The notes under the pieces: generated by a model
What the model was told of the DNA's origin: nothing
The model's database searches: none
What the model saw: only the letters and a program-made list of their open reading frames with translations
Shown: piece after piece, positions 25,304-34,145 of the stretch
Layout of the letters: every line of letters starts with the position of its first letter
How positions within the stretch are numbered: position 1 is the stretch's first letter
Assembly: GCA_963833885.1 (NCBI GenBank)
Contig: CAWHZU010000003.1
Span: 1-64,000 of the forward strand
DNA: 64,000 bases
From: JASHPR01 sp963833885
GTDB taxonomy: Bacteria > Actinomycetota > Actinomycetes > Streptosporangiales > Streptosporangiaceae
Direction: 5' to 3'
Program-made: the position numbers and the translations under genes

Positions 25304-25334
25304 TTGACCTAGAGCCCGCTCCAGGACGTAGCGT
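25304..25334 (+). promoter_or_regulatory. MerR-type promoter of the SagB/nitroreductase-like gene
   Basis: TTGACC (25304-25309), 19-bp spacer with TAGAG-CCCG-CTCCA, then TAGCGT (25329-25334). The start codon is 8 nt after the -10, so the mRNA is probably leaderless. Confidence 0.85.
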
Positions 25335-25342
25335 CTGTTCGC

Positions 25343-26791
25343 ATGCGCGAGGGAGCAGACGGGGAGACCACAACGCAGATGCTGCACCGGCTGACGTCCT
25401 ATGAACCGGGCCGGCACTGGACCGCACCTGCCGACGATCCCCGAGTGCTGCAGGATCTTCAGGTCAACGACCCGGCCCGGCTGCCGTGGTTCTTCAAGCG
25501 GTACCCGGAGTCTCTGCCCCGGCTTCTGCTGCCGCGGGAGCTGCCGGGGACGACCGCGGCGGCGATCGATGTGCTGGCGGGCACGACACGGGGTGCGCCG
25601 GAGGAGCTTGACCTGCCGCAGCTTTCCCGGTTGCTGTTCCTGTCCGCCGGAGTGGTGCGCACCATGGAACTGCCCTCCGGGATCCAGCCGTTCCGTGCCG
25701 CCGGGTCGGCGGGCGGCCGGTTCCCCCTGGAGCTGTATGTCGCGGTGCCGGACGGCGTGACGCTGCCGCCGGGGGTGCACTGGTATGACCCGCTGGAGCA
25801 TGCGCTGATGCGGGTGGGCCCGGCGCCGCGCGGCAGCACCCCGGCGGTGATCGTCACCGGCGTGCCGTGGCGCACCGGCTGGCGTTACCGGGAACGCGGC
25901 TGGCGGCACGTGTACTGGGACGCCGGCACGATGCTCGCCCAGTTGCTGGCGCTGGCCGATTCCGCTGGCCTGGCTGCCGCGCTGTACGCCACGTTTCCCG
26001 ACGTGGCGGTGGCCGCATTGGCCGGGGCGGACTTGGTTCATGAGCTGCCAGTGGCGGTGGTGGGCCTCGGGGAGGGCGCCCCCGCGCTCGACCCGGCCGG
26101 CCCAGCGGCCACGGGGCGGGTCGACGCAGTACCCGTCGAGTTCCCCCTCGTCACCGCCGCGCAGCGGGCGGGCGAACGCGACCGGCTCGGCCTGCCCTGG
26201 GACCGCGGTGCCCCGGTCAGTGTCCCGGCCGCTGCCTTGCCGTCGGTGGAAGCCGTCATCGCGGCCCGCGGGTCACAGCGGCGCATGAACCCAGCTCGCG
26301 GCCTGCCGCAGGAACTGCTGCGCACCTGCATGAACGTCGCCGTCCGCGGTACCGGGGTGCCGCACTGGGTCGTGGTGCATGACGTCGAGGGCCTGGCCGC
26401 CGGGATCTACCGGTGGCCCGACATGCGCACTCCCGTGCGCCCCGGCGCGCTGCGCGGCGAGCTTCACCGGATATGCCTGGGTCAGGCGCTGGCCCGCGAC
26501 GCCGCATTCGTCACCATCGCCGCGGTCGGCATCGGCCGGCTGGACGACCGGGAATACCGCGAGGCACAGCTCGCCGCCGGCCTGGCCGAGGGCCGGCTGC
26601 ACCTGGCCGCCTACGCACTCGGCGCCAGCGCATGCGGGATGACGTTCATCGACAGCGAGGTGGCGCCGCTGCTGGGCGAGCCACTCGACGCGCTGCTGTT
26701 CACCTGCGTCGGCGTGCCAGACTACACATCCGCAGCCGCCGGGCCGCCCGGCGCGCCAGCCAGGGTGCGCAGGGTTACGCGGCGTTCATAG
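25343..26791 (+). CDS. SagB/ThcOx-type nitroreductase-fold protein, duplicated domain
   Basis: This is a 482-residue protein with two nitroreductase-fold halves. The first contains LPQLSRLLFLSAGVVRTMEL, GGRFPLELYVAVPDGVTLPP and GVHWYDPLEHALMRVG. The second begins near VEAVIAARGSQRRMNPARGL and includes YRWPDMRTPVRPG and EGRLHLAAYALGASACGMTF. The pattern (yp..RFPLELY, GvhwYdplehaL) is that of SagB/ThcOx dehydrogenases, which use FMN to oxidise azolines in peptides, but no cyclodehydratase or precursor gene lies nearby. A redox or detoxification role under MerR control is more likely here. The start is fixed by the leaderless promoter. Confidence 0.8.
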   Translation: MREGADGETTTQMLHRLTSYEPGRHWTAPADDPRVLQDLQVNDPARLPWFFKRYPESLPRLLLPRELPGTTAAAIDVLAGTTRGAPEELDLPQLSRLLFLSAGVVRTMELPSGIQPFRAAGSAGGRFPLELYVAVPDGVTLPPGVHWYDPLEHALMRVGPAPRGSTPAVIVTGVPWRTGWRYRERGWRHVYWDAGTMLAQLLALADSAGLAAALYATFPDVAVAALAGADLVHELPVAVVGLGEGAPALDPAGPAATGRVDAVPVEFPLVTAAQRAGERDRLGLPWDRGAPVSVPAAALPSVEAVIAARGSQRRMNPARGLPQELLRTCMNVAVRGTGVPHWVVVHDVEGLAAGIYRWPDMRTPVRPGALRGELHRICLGQALARDAAFVTIAAVGIGRLDDREYREAQLAAGLAEGRLHLAAYALGASACGMTFIDSEVAPLLGEPLDALLFTCVGVPDYTSAAAGPPGAPARVRRVTRRS

Positions 26792-26867
26792 ACCCTTCCA
26801 AGCGACTTGCATGTGATCTGACGAACGCAGAATGCGGCCGATTCTCGCGAACGAGATCACCGAGGGC

Positions 26868-26898
26868 TTGTGCTGGAGTGCGCTCCAGCTCGTAGCGT
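26868..26898 (+). promoter_or_regulatory. MerR-type promoter of the merR gene itself
   Basis: TTGTGC (26868-26873), a 19-bp spacer with CTGGAG-TGCG-CTCCAG (26873-26888), then TAGCGT (26893-26898), identical in -10 to the promoter at 25329. ATG follows 8 nt later (leaderless). Confidence 0.85.
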
Positions 26899-26905
26899 GG
26901 GTGGC

Positions 26906-27316
26906 ATGACGTCGATGGCAGTTGACAACGAGCGCTATCTGGGTATTTCCGAGGTGGCCAAGTCGACCGGGTTCAGCGTGGACACCCTGCGCTGGTACGA
27001 GCGCGAGAGGCTGTTCCGCCGGGTGGAACGGGACTCCAGCCGCCGCCGCCGCTACAGCCCGCGTGATGTCGCGCTGCTGCGAACGCTGGCCCGGTTGCGC
27101 CGGACCGGCATGCCGACCAAGGAGATACGGGAGTTCACCCGGCTGGTCACCGAGGGCGCGGCCACGCACGGCCAGCGGCTCGCGCTGCTGGCCGCGCACC
27201 GGGAGCGGATCGTGGCCCGGCTGGCCGAGCTGCAAGATGACCTGGCCGGGCTGGAGAAGAAGATCGAGCACTACCGGCACCTGATCGAGCAGGGCCTGGA
27301 TTGCGACACACCGTGA
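26906..27316 (+). CDS. MerR-family transcriptional activator
   Basis: This 136-residue protein has an N-terminal winged helix (YLGISEVAKSTGFSVDTLRW, YERERLFRRVERDSSRRRRY, SPRDVALLRTLARLRRTGMP) and a C-terminal dimerisation coiled coil (LAELQDDLAGLEKKIEHYRH). It has no metal-binding Cys cluster (a single Cys near the C-terminus), so it is not a mercury or SoxR-type sensor; it fits the AdhR/NmlR-like group linked to aldehyde or redox stress. Its own promoter, that of the SagB-like gene and that of the aldo-keto reductase share one dyad with 19-bp spacing, so it very likely activates all three. Confidence 0.88.
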   Translation: MTSMAVDNERYLGISEVAKSTGFSVDTLRWYERERLFRRVERDSSRRRRYSPRDVALLRTLARLRRTGMPTKEIREFTRLVTEGAATHGQRLALLAAHRERIVARLAELQDDLAGLEKKIEHYRHLIEQGLDCDTP

Positions 27317-27791
27317 CGCTGCCGCCCGCAGAGCGTGGCAGCGCCCAGACGCGGGCGGCCGCTCTGGTCGGATACCGTCGGCGCGCCGCGCCGACGCGCA
27401 TTTCAGCAGTTCCTATACCGCTTCAAATGTGGTTACCGGGTCTGACCTGCCAAGGACTGGTGCAGATGGCGCCCGTTACGGTGACCCGTGCAGGCCTGCA
27501 ACCTCTCCCGCCCGTATGATCACCCTGCTCGAAGAGATGATCAGCGCGCGCCGCCTGATGCACGGAAGACCAGCAGGTCAGCTGCCGAATTCTATTTTCG
27601 GGCGGGATCGGATCGACCTGTTACCACACCGACCGGCGCACCCGCGAGTCGACATCGACCGCGCGGTGATGCTCACCTGGGTCGGCCCGGCCCTGGCCGA
27701 CCTGATTTACCCGGATCGCCTGGACGCCGCGCTCGTCGGCGGCAGCGGCGTCGGTCACGCTGGCGCTGGCCCGGCCGCCGGTAAGGACCGG
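27317..27791. other. Unassigned stretch after merR
   Basis: No recognisable gene. A plus-strand frame (27519-27760) reads MITLLEEMISARRLMHGRPA and later VDIDRAVMLTWVGPALADLI, which looks faintly protein-like but matches nothing I know. It continues without a stop into antisense of the permease gene. Confidence 0.3.
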
Positions 27792-30257
27792 CTACTCGGC
27801 GCGCAGGGCGGCGGCAGGGGGTGTCCGGGCTGCGATCAGCGCCGGTGCCAAGGCCAGCAGGTTGCCGGCGGCCAGCAGGGCGACGAAGCCCAGGGCCACC
27901 GGCAGCACCGGAACCACGCTGACCGGCACGAACCCCACCACCCCACCGAAGGTCGCCCACGCCCACCGGCCCGCGGCTACCCCGGCCGGCACCCCGATGG
28001 CGGCGGCGATCACCAGGATCACGCTGACCTGCCAGGCGACGATCGCCCGGAGCTGGCCCCGCCGCAGGCCCAGGGCCTTGAGCACGGCCAGCTGCCTGCG
28101 GCGCTGCCGGGCCGAGGCCAGCACCGTCAGCGCGAGGGCCAGCACCGCCGCGGCAGCCAGCGCGATCGCCAGCGCCAGCGGCTGGCTGCCCATCTGGGCT
28201 GCGTTCAGGATGGCCGCGCCGCGCTGGGGGCCGAGCGGGTAAGTGCTGCCCGGTGAGCCATCCGGGTCGGCCGAGGCGATCCGGCTGACCAGCCGCCGGG
28301 CATCCGCGGTGCCGGGAGCCATGTCGATGGCTACCGCAGACGGGAAGGCCGGGAAGGCCGCGGCAGCCTGCTGGCTCGGAACGCCGGCGGTGATGTCCTG
28401 GATGGCCAGCAGCGTGCTTTCGGGCAGCAGGGCGCCGCGGCCCAGCGACACGTGATCGGCGAAGATCAGCCCGAACGAGGGCAGCGCCACCGCGCCGACG
28501 ATCGTGAGGGTGCGCGCCGTCTTCCCGGCGCCCACCCTCACCTGGCCGCCCACCTGCTTGCCGAGCTGGCGCAGGGTGCTGGTGCCGAGCTCGATCTGGC
28601 CGGGCCCGGCGATCGGGTGGCCGCTGGTCGTCGGGGGCTCGACCGACCCGACCTCGCGCTGCAGGCCCATGACCGGGACCTCCCGCCCGTCAATGAGGAT
28701 CTGGCTGAAGGCGAACTGCGACCATCCGGTGACGCCTGGCTGATGGTCGACCAGCTGGTCCATGACCGCCGGCTTCCAGTTGCCGTAACCGCCCTCGGCC
28801 TGGATCAGCAGGTCCCAGTTCCAGCCGTACCGGGCTGGGTGGCTGGCCAGCCCGTTCAGGCTGGCGCCGAACACCGCGGCCATGACCACTGCGGTCACCG
28901 CCGCGGCCGACCCGGCCAGGGAAGCACGGACTGCCGCGGGCCGCGGCCCCGATCCGCGCTCGAGCGCGTGGCGTGCCCCGATCACCGCCGGGACCGGCAG
29001 GCAGGCCGCGGCGGCCGCGACGGCGATCACTGACGGTCGCACCGCAGGCTTCCGCCCGGCCGGGCGGACCGTCCGCCAGGCCAGTACCGCGAGCACGCCG
29101 AGCAGGACGAGGGCCAGGACCACGCCGCCGCCGGCCAGCACGAGCGGGTCGGCCTCGAAGCCCCGGGCCGGGTCGAACCGGCGTACCGGCCCGACCGGGG
29201 CCAGCGGCGACACCGCGTAAGCGCCGACGACAGCCAGCACGACCCCGGCCACGACCGCGATGCCGCCCTCCAGGCCGGCGGCCAGCGCGGCCTGGCCGCG
29301 CGCGGCACCCACCGCCCGCAGGACGGAGATCTCCCCGGCTGAACGCGACAGCAGCTGCGCCAGGCCCTGGCCGACGAGCACCAGCATGGCCAGCGCGGCC
29401 AGGATCCCGAACACTGCGAGCGCCACCGCCTGCGGCCTGATCGCCTGCTGGACCTCGTTATGCACAGTGTCCATGCGGCGGATGCTGAACAGCAGCTGGG
29501 AGTTGTGCAGGGATCGGCCGAGGTTCAGCTCCAGGCTGTCGATCTCGGACTGCAGGGCCGGGATCCCGGCGGCTCCCGCGGTGAGCCGCAGCCCGACCCA
29601 GGCATACTGAAACTGGCCGCGCAGATACCTCGCCGTTGCGGCCGGGGGCAGTACCGCCGCGTTCGGGACGTCGTCGAACTGGTCGGTCAGCACGGGCGGG
29701 ACAACCACGATACCGGTCACGACGAACGTGGACCGCCCGGCCGGGTACGGCGTGCCCGACGGCAGCCTGGTCCCGTAGAACTGCCAGGTAACTCTCCCGC
29801 CCACGCCGACACCGAACTCCCGGGCCGTGACCGGCGTGAGCGCGATCTCGCTCATCGAGCCCAGCCGGGGAAGCCTGCCCGCCACGACGGTCATCCGGTC
29901 CTGGCGGAACAACTCGCCATTGAAGCTGCCCACCAGGTCACTGGCGGAAAACGAATCGTCCACCCGCCCGTGAATGACCGGATACGCGGCCAGACCCACC
30001 CACGCGGCACTTTCCTGCACTCCTGGCAGGGCGGCGATCTTGGGAATCGGCGGCAGGAACGGACCCGGAATGTCGACGAAGACATCGCTGGCGTTGATCG
30101 ATGCCAGGTAACGGCCGTAGGCGGACCCGGTGCGGCGGGCTCCGGCCAGCGCGCCGAGCGCCACCGTGCCCAGCAGCCCGCCGATCAGCGCCACCGTCAG
30201 CACTGCCCGCCAGGAACGGCCGCGGGTCGCCCGCCACCAGTACCACGCCGCGGCCAC
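27792..30257 (-). CDS. FtsX-type ABC permease, orphan (copy 1)
   Basis: This 821-residue membrane protein begins WYWWRATRGRSWRAVLTVAL, then GALAGARRTGSAYGRYLAS, as in a large actinobacterial permease family. An extracellular domain with MacB-like features follows. FtsX transmembrane blocks occur near residues 270-400 (VFGILAALAMLVLVGQGLAQ) and at the end (ALAIALAAAAVLALALTVLA; RRRQLAVLKALGLRRGQLRA). Such permeases export lipids, peptides or drugs with an ATPase partner. No ATPase gene is adjacent on either side. A paralogue lies at 54635-57160. GTG start at 30257. Confidence 0.85.
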   Translation of the reverse strand: MAAAWYWWRATRGRSWRAVLTVALIGGLLGTVALGALAGARRTGSAYGRYLASINASDVFVDIPGPFLPPIPKIAALPGVQESAAWVGLAAYPVIHGRVDDSFSASDLVGSFNGELFRQDRMTVVAGRLPRLGSMSEIALTPVTAREFGVGVGGRVTWQFYGTRLPSGTPYPAGRSTFVVTGIVVVPPVLTDQFDDVPNAAVLPPAATARYLRGQFQYAWVGLRLTAGAAGIPALQSEIDSLELNLGRSLHNSQLLFSIRRMDTVHNEVQQAIRPQAVALAVFGILAALAMLVLVGQGLAQLLSRSAGEISVLRAVGAARGQAALAAGLEGGIAVVAGVVLAVVGAYAVSPLAPVGPVRRFDPARGFEADPLVLAGGGVVLALVLLGVLAVLAWRTVRPAGRKPAVRPSVIAVAAAAACLPVPAVIGARHALERGSGPRPAAVRASLAGSAAAVTAVVMAAVFGASLNGLASHPARYGWNWDLLIQAEGGYGNWKPAVMDQLVDHQPGVTGWSQFAFSQILIDGREVPVMGLQREVGSVEPPTTSGHPIAGPGQIELGTSTLRQLGKQVGGQVRVGAGKTARTLTIVGAVALPSFGLIFADHVSLGRGALLPESTLLAIQDITAGVPSQQAAAAFPAFPSAVAIDMAPGTADARRLVSRIASADPDGSPGSTYPLGPQRGAAILNAAQMGSQPLALAIALAAAAVLALALTVLASARQRRRQLAVLKALGLRRGQLRAIVAWQVSVILVIAAAIGVPAGVAAGRWAWATFGGVVGFVPVSVVPVLPVALGFVALLAAGNLLALAPALIAARTPPAAALRAE

Positions 30258-30373
30258 CGGGCATCAGCCCCGCTGGCCGCCGGTCCGCCTTATCTTCATG
30301 GTCGCCATTGTGCACTGGAAGCCGCCCCCTGGCAGGAGAGGCTGCAGCACCGATCAGCGGGCAGCCAGCACCA

Positions 30374-30400
30374 CTCCTGGCCCCGGGCCGGGGCCAGGAG
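30374..30400 (-). terminator. Hairpin between SnoaL-like gene and permease gene
   Basis: A perfect 11-bp stem CTCCTGGCCCC/GGGGCCAGGAG with a 5-nt loop lies downstream of the minus-strand SnoaL-like gene and upstream of the permease start, so it probably separates the two transcripts. Confidence 0.75.
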
Positions 30401-30532
30401 GTCAGACCTGAGCTGCGCCTAGCGCTGTCTACGATTTGCCTGGCATCAGGCGATCTGCCAGCGGAGACTGTCGTTCATATTCCGGTCGATCTATGGTGGC
30501 CTGATGGCTTGCCATTTGTCCGGCTGGCTAAG

Positions 30533-30901
30533 CTAGCTGACGATGAACTGGTGATCAGAGATGATTCGGCCGTCGTCGGCGAGGATCAGGAACTCGAGTC
30601 CGACCGATGCCACCGAGCCGTCGTCTACATTGACCATCTCCCATTGAACCTTCACGGCGTTGTGATGGGCCGCCGGTGGCCCGGCCCTGCGGAAGCGGTA
30701 CTTTCCTGAGCGGACGTAGGCCTCGTAGGCGCTCGTTACCCGGCCATGGAGAGCCTGGTAGCTCGTCGCCTCCGTCGATGGGGTGTAGTTGGCGCCGCCT
30801 GGCACCCAGAGCGCTTCGATCGTCCTTCTCCGCTTCGCGGCGTCTGGCTCGTTCCACACTTCCACGTACCGATCGACGAACTTCATGAACTCTTCTGTCA
30901 T
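30533..30901 (-). CDS. SnoaL/NTF2-like protein
   Basis: This 122-residue protein begins MTEEFMKFVDRYVEVWNEPD and continues RRRTIEALWVPGGANYTPST. VKVQWEMVNVDDGSVASVGL and DGRIISDHQFIV follow. This is the complete NTF2-like cone seen in SnoaL-like isomerases and ketosteroid-isomerase-like proteins. ATG 30901 is preceded by AAAGGA with good spacing, so this start is preferred over one eight codons upstream. Its function is unknown; it lies just downstream of the MFS/SDR operon on the same strand. Confidence 0.82.
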   Translation of the reverse strand: MTEEFMKFVDRYVEVWNEPDAAKRRRTIEALWVPGGANYTPSTEATSYQALHGRVTSAYEAYVRSGKYRFRRAGPPAAHHNAVKVQWEMVNVDDGSVASVGLEFLILADDGRIISDHQFIVS

Positions 30902-30955
30902 AACAGTTCCTTTCGTTGACGGCACCTTTTCGGAACCCGTGCATTCGCACCGTCC

Positions 30956-32436
30956 TCATTTCGGGGCGGCTCGATTTCCTGGTAGCAGCCAGGTCAGTGC
31001 GGCGACACCTAGGAGAAGGCAGCTGAGTTCGACCAGGCTGGTGGCGAAGGCGTGCGCGAAGCCATCCCGGCGCGCTCGGGTTCGGCGTGCGACAGCACTG
31101 TGGCTGTCAGCGGGGTGATCGTCAGGCCCTGGCCTGCCCCGACGAGAAGCAGGCCGGGGACGAGGGCCCACAGTGAGCCCGCCGCACCGATCTCGCTGAC
31201 CGCTGCCAGCAGAGCGCCGAACCCTGCCGCCAGGGTTAGCGCACCGGTGGCGATCAGCCAGCGCCCGTACCGGAGCGTGAGCGCGGGTGCACGAAGGGAG
31301 GTGGCAACGAACGCGGCCGCGAGGATCGTGAACACCGAACCTGCTTGCAGGGCGTCCAGCCCGCGGCCGTGCTGCAGGTAGAGCGCGAGCACCAGGAAGA
31401 AGGAAGCCATCGAGCACCAGAGCCCCAGCTGCGTTGCCAGCCCGACCGCGAGCGAACTGCGGCGGAAAAGGTCCAGTTCAATCAGCGGGTCTCCGCCGCG
31501 CCGGCCGAGCCAGCTCTGGTGCAGCAAGAAGACGGCGACCAGGGGGACAGCGAGCCCCAGGCACAGCCACGTCCAGGTCGGCCAGCCCACTTGCGGCCCT
31601 TCGACGAGAGGCAGGACGAGCGCAGCCAGCGCGAGCGTCACGAGCGTCATCCCCGCTGGGTCGAGGCGGCGGGCATGCTCGGCCCGGCTCTCGGGGACGA
31701 GTCGCCGTATGAGGCTGAGAGCGGCGATGCCAACCGGCACGTTGATCAGGAAGATCAGCCGCCAGCCGAGTCCCCCGACGTCCCAGTGAATCAGGATTCC
31801 TCCGATCAGCTGCCCACCGGCGGCGGCCAGCCCGAGGGCCATCCCGTAGACGCTGATCGCCCGGACGCGGTCTTGACCCGTGTAGATGACGCCAAGGATG
31901 GAGAGCACGCTGGGGCTGATCATGGCGGCGGCCAGTCCCTGCACGAGGCGAGCGGCAACCAGTGAGGCTGGACCCGGGGCCACGCCGCACGCGACCGAGG
32001 AAAGCACGAACAGCAGCAGGCCGATGGCCAGAAGGCGGCGCCGTCCGATGTGGTCGCCGATGCGCCCCGCCGTGATCAGGAAGCTGGCGTAGGTGAGTCC
32101 GTATCCGGCGACCACCCATTCGATGGCACTGCCGCTCGCGTGCAGATCCGCCTGAATTGAGGGGAACGCCACGTTGACGATGAAGAAGTCCATGACGATC
32201 ATGAACGTCCCGGCCATGAGAACGGGAAGCGCCGCCCACCGGCTGTTCGCATACGAGCGCATCCAGCGAGCGGGCGCCGGGACCCCGGTGGTCCCGATCG
32301 CGCTCACCGCGTCTCCCGGACGCGCATCGCGCGGCCCTGCGCCGGCACTTCCCGCATGGACCGCGATCCGATCGTGTTCGGGTGTGCGCCGATCGGCCCT
32401 GCGCTTCGGCGCAGAAGGCGCGTGTTGCGGTGTCAC
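30956..32436 (-). pseudogene. MFS drug-efflux pump with C-terminal deletion and frameshift
   Basis: This DHA2-type MFS protein has VLMAGTFMIVMDFFIVNVAF, GRIGDHIGRRRLLAIGLLLF and eleven or so hydrophobic segments. It follows the family until SHAEPERAGMAS and then reads out of frame to a stop at 31009. The last family segment (DGFAHAFATSLVELSCLLLG then VAALTWLLPG) is present in the next frame and ends at 30956. About 35 expected residues between the two are gone. GGATGGCTTCG at the joint fits both sides, so a microhomology deletion is likely. It starts with GTG overlapping the SDR stop (GTGA). Confidence 0.8.
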
Positions 32437-33302
32437 GTCAGGGCGGCGAACGCCACCGCAAGCTTCTTGCGCTCCGCAAGTGACACCGAGATCGGCCGCC
32501 CGGCGGTAATGCCGCCGTCGACGGTAATGCCGCCGTCGACGGCGATGTCCTGACCGTTGACGAACGACGAGGCGTCACTGGCGAGCCACAGCATCACCTG
32601 TGCGACGTCTTCGGGCGTTCCGGCCCGGCGGATCGGCTGGTGGCTCTCCAGCGCGGCGAGGAACGCCGGCTCGAGCTGGATCGCCGTGCGGTCAGCAGCG
32701 GCCGGGTCCATGCCCGCCGCCTTGCCGAAGATGCCGGTCGGAACGGGTCCCGGAGAGACGCTGTTCACCCGGATCCCATGCTCGCCTAGCTCGACGGCGG
32801 CGCTTCGGGTCAGCTGGATTACCGCCGCCTTCGCCGCCGAGTAGTCGGTCCCCGTCCAGCCGCCGAGCCGGCCGCCGGTGCTCGCAGTGTTGACGATGCT
32901 CCCCGAGCCCTGGCCGAGCATTACCCGGGCCGCGTACTTCATCCCGGCGAGCACGCCGCCGACATGGACGGCCATGATCGCCCAGAAGCGGCTGAGGTCG
33001 ATCGTGTCCAGGCCGCCCGGCGGGTTGCCGCCAATTCCCGCATTGTTGATCACGACGTCGAGACAGCCGAACTGCACCACCGCGTCCCCGATGAGGTCCT
33101 CCACGTCGGACTCGACCGTCACGTCCGTCGGGACGAAGCGGGCTCGCGGCCCGAGCTTCACGACGAGGTCCTTGCCCTCAGGCTCTCGACGCCCTCCCAC
33201 GACGACAGCGGCCCCCTCAGAGGCAAACAGCTCGGCAGCCCGGGCTCCGATGCCGCTCGTCCCGCCAGCGATCACCGCGACCTTGCCCTCAAGTGATCCC
33301 AT
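32433..33302 (-). CDS. Short-chain dehydrogenase/reductase
   Basis: This 289-residue SDR has the cofactor motif GGTSGIGARA near residue 13, INNAGIGG near 85, and the Ser-Tyr-Lys active site (VNTASTGGRLGGWTGTDYSA then AKAAV). PGPVPTGIFG and the end motif QDIAVDGG complete the fold. The residue pair at the end of beta 2 (GGRREPEG) suggests NADPH. After VDGG there is a duplicated DGGITVDGGIT caused by an 18-bp tandem repeat (around 32503-32545) and a longer tail than usual. It is the first gene of an operon with the MFS pump and is divergent from TetR at 33397. Confidence 0.88.
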   Translation of the reverse strand: MGSLEGKVAVIAGGTSGIGARAAELFASEGAAVVVGGRREPEGKDLVVKLGPRARFVPTDVTVESDVEDLIGDAVVQFGCLDVVINNAGIGGNPPGGLDTIDLSRFWAIMAVHVGGVLAGMKYAARVMLGQGSGSIVNTASTGGRLGGWTGTDYSAAKAAVIQLTRSAAVELGEHGIRVNSVSPGPVPTGIFGKAAGMDPAAADRTAIQLEPAFLAALESHQPIRRAGTPEDVAQVMLWLASDASSFVNGQDIAVDGGITVDGGITAGRPISVSLAERKKLAVAFAALT

Positions 33303-33339
33303 GCCCCCTCCTCATTAGATCGACTGGTCGTTCTACTAA

Positions 33340-33371
33340 TTGAGTAGACCGTATGATCGGTCTACTGTCAA
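33340..33371. promoter_or_regulatory. Overlapping divergent promoters with TetR operator
   Basis: Plus strand: TTGAGT (33340-33345), 17-bp spacer, TACTGT (33363-33368). Minus strand: TTGACA (33371-33366) with TCTACT 17 bp on. The spacer is the dyad AGTAGACCG-TATGAT-CGGTCTACT (33343-33366, 9-bp arms), the clear operator for the TetR protein at 33397. Confidence 0.85.
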
Positions 33372-33396
33372 TCCGAACGGGGTAGGATCCGGTGAC

Positions 33397-33969
33397 ATGG
33401 CAGCTGTGAAGAGCCCGGGGCCGCGTGAACGCCTGCTCGAGTCCGCGCAACGGCTGACGGCGACCCAAGGGGTGGGTGTGGGCGTGGACGCCATCCTCGG
33501 GGACGCCTCGGTGGCGCGGCGTTCCCTGTACCAGCATTTCGGCGGGAAGGATGGCCTCATCGCCGAGTCGCTGAGGGTCTCAGCAGGCAAGGACGAGGAG
33601 CGCTACCGCGCGGCGCTCGCCTCCGGCGGAGATGACCCCCGCAAGCGGGTGCTGGCAGTCTTCGACCAGCTGGACACGACGACCTCAACCCCGGGCTTCC
33701 GGGGCTGCCGGTACGTGTCCGCCGAGCTCTCCCTGACCGACGCCAGCCATCCGGCACACGAGGTAACGCGGGCGTACACCAAGCGCCTTCACCAGATCTT
33801 CGAAACAGAGCTGGCGAACCTCGGACACCACGACCCCGGCGGAGGCGCCGACCAGATCCTCGTCCTGATCGACGGCATCCTCACGATCGGCGCCATCCGT
33901 CCGGAATCGCATCCCGCCCGATCAGTCCGACCCTTGGTCGAGCACATCCTCGAAGCGCAACCCGGCTGA
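33397..33969 (+). CDS. TetR-family repressor of the SDR/MFS operon
   Basis: This 190-residue protein has its helix-turn-helix in RERLLESAQRLTATQGVGVG, VDAILGDASVARRSLYQHFG and GKDGLIAESL. The C-terminal part (FRGCRYVSAELSLTDASHPA; DQILVLIDGILTIGAI) fits the TetR_C group with a conserved Cys. ATG 33397 follows GGTAGGA. The 24-bp dyad in its promoter overlaps the divergent SDR promoter, so it likely represses both. Confidence 0.88.
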   Translation: MAAVKSPGPRERLLESAQRLTATQGVGVGVDAILGDASVARRSLYQHFGGKDGLIAESLRVSAGKDEERYRAALASGGDDPRKRVLAVFDQLDTTTSTPGFRGCRYVSAELSLTDASHPAHEVTRAYTKRLHQIFETELANLGHHDPGGGADQILVLIDGILTIGAIRPESHPARSVRPLVEHILEAQPG

Positions 33970-34091
33970 CACGATCAGTTCCTGATCTGCGAGCGCGGTG
34001 CGGTTGAAGAGTGGCTGAGCCGCCAGCCTGCCCGGCTAAGCGATCGCGTTCCGCCAGGTCAAAGCGCTCTGCGACTCGCTGCGGCGGCTCC

Positions 34092-34145
34092 CTGTAAAAC
34101 CGTCGGCTCAGCCTACGTTGGTTCGAACCCAGCACCTGCCACCAC
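34092..34145 (+). repeat. 3' half of a tRNA-Tyr-like gene (right copy, possible attachment scar)
   Basis: CTGTAAAACCGTCGGCTCAG, then CCTACGTTGGTTCGAACCCA and GCACCTGCCACCA. This is the anticodon-loop-to-3'-end part of tRNA-Tyr, including GTA, a long variable arm, the T-arm and an encoded CCA. No 5' half and no matching anticodon stem precede it. Direct repeat of 14735-14790. Confidence 0.75.

Noticed and set aside
25343..26791. A thiazole/oxazole-modified peptide cluster built on the SagB-like protein
   Set aside because: No cyclodehydratase, precursor peptide or transporter of that kind lies nearby; MerR control suggests a redox role.
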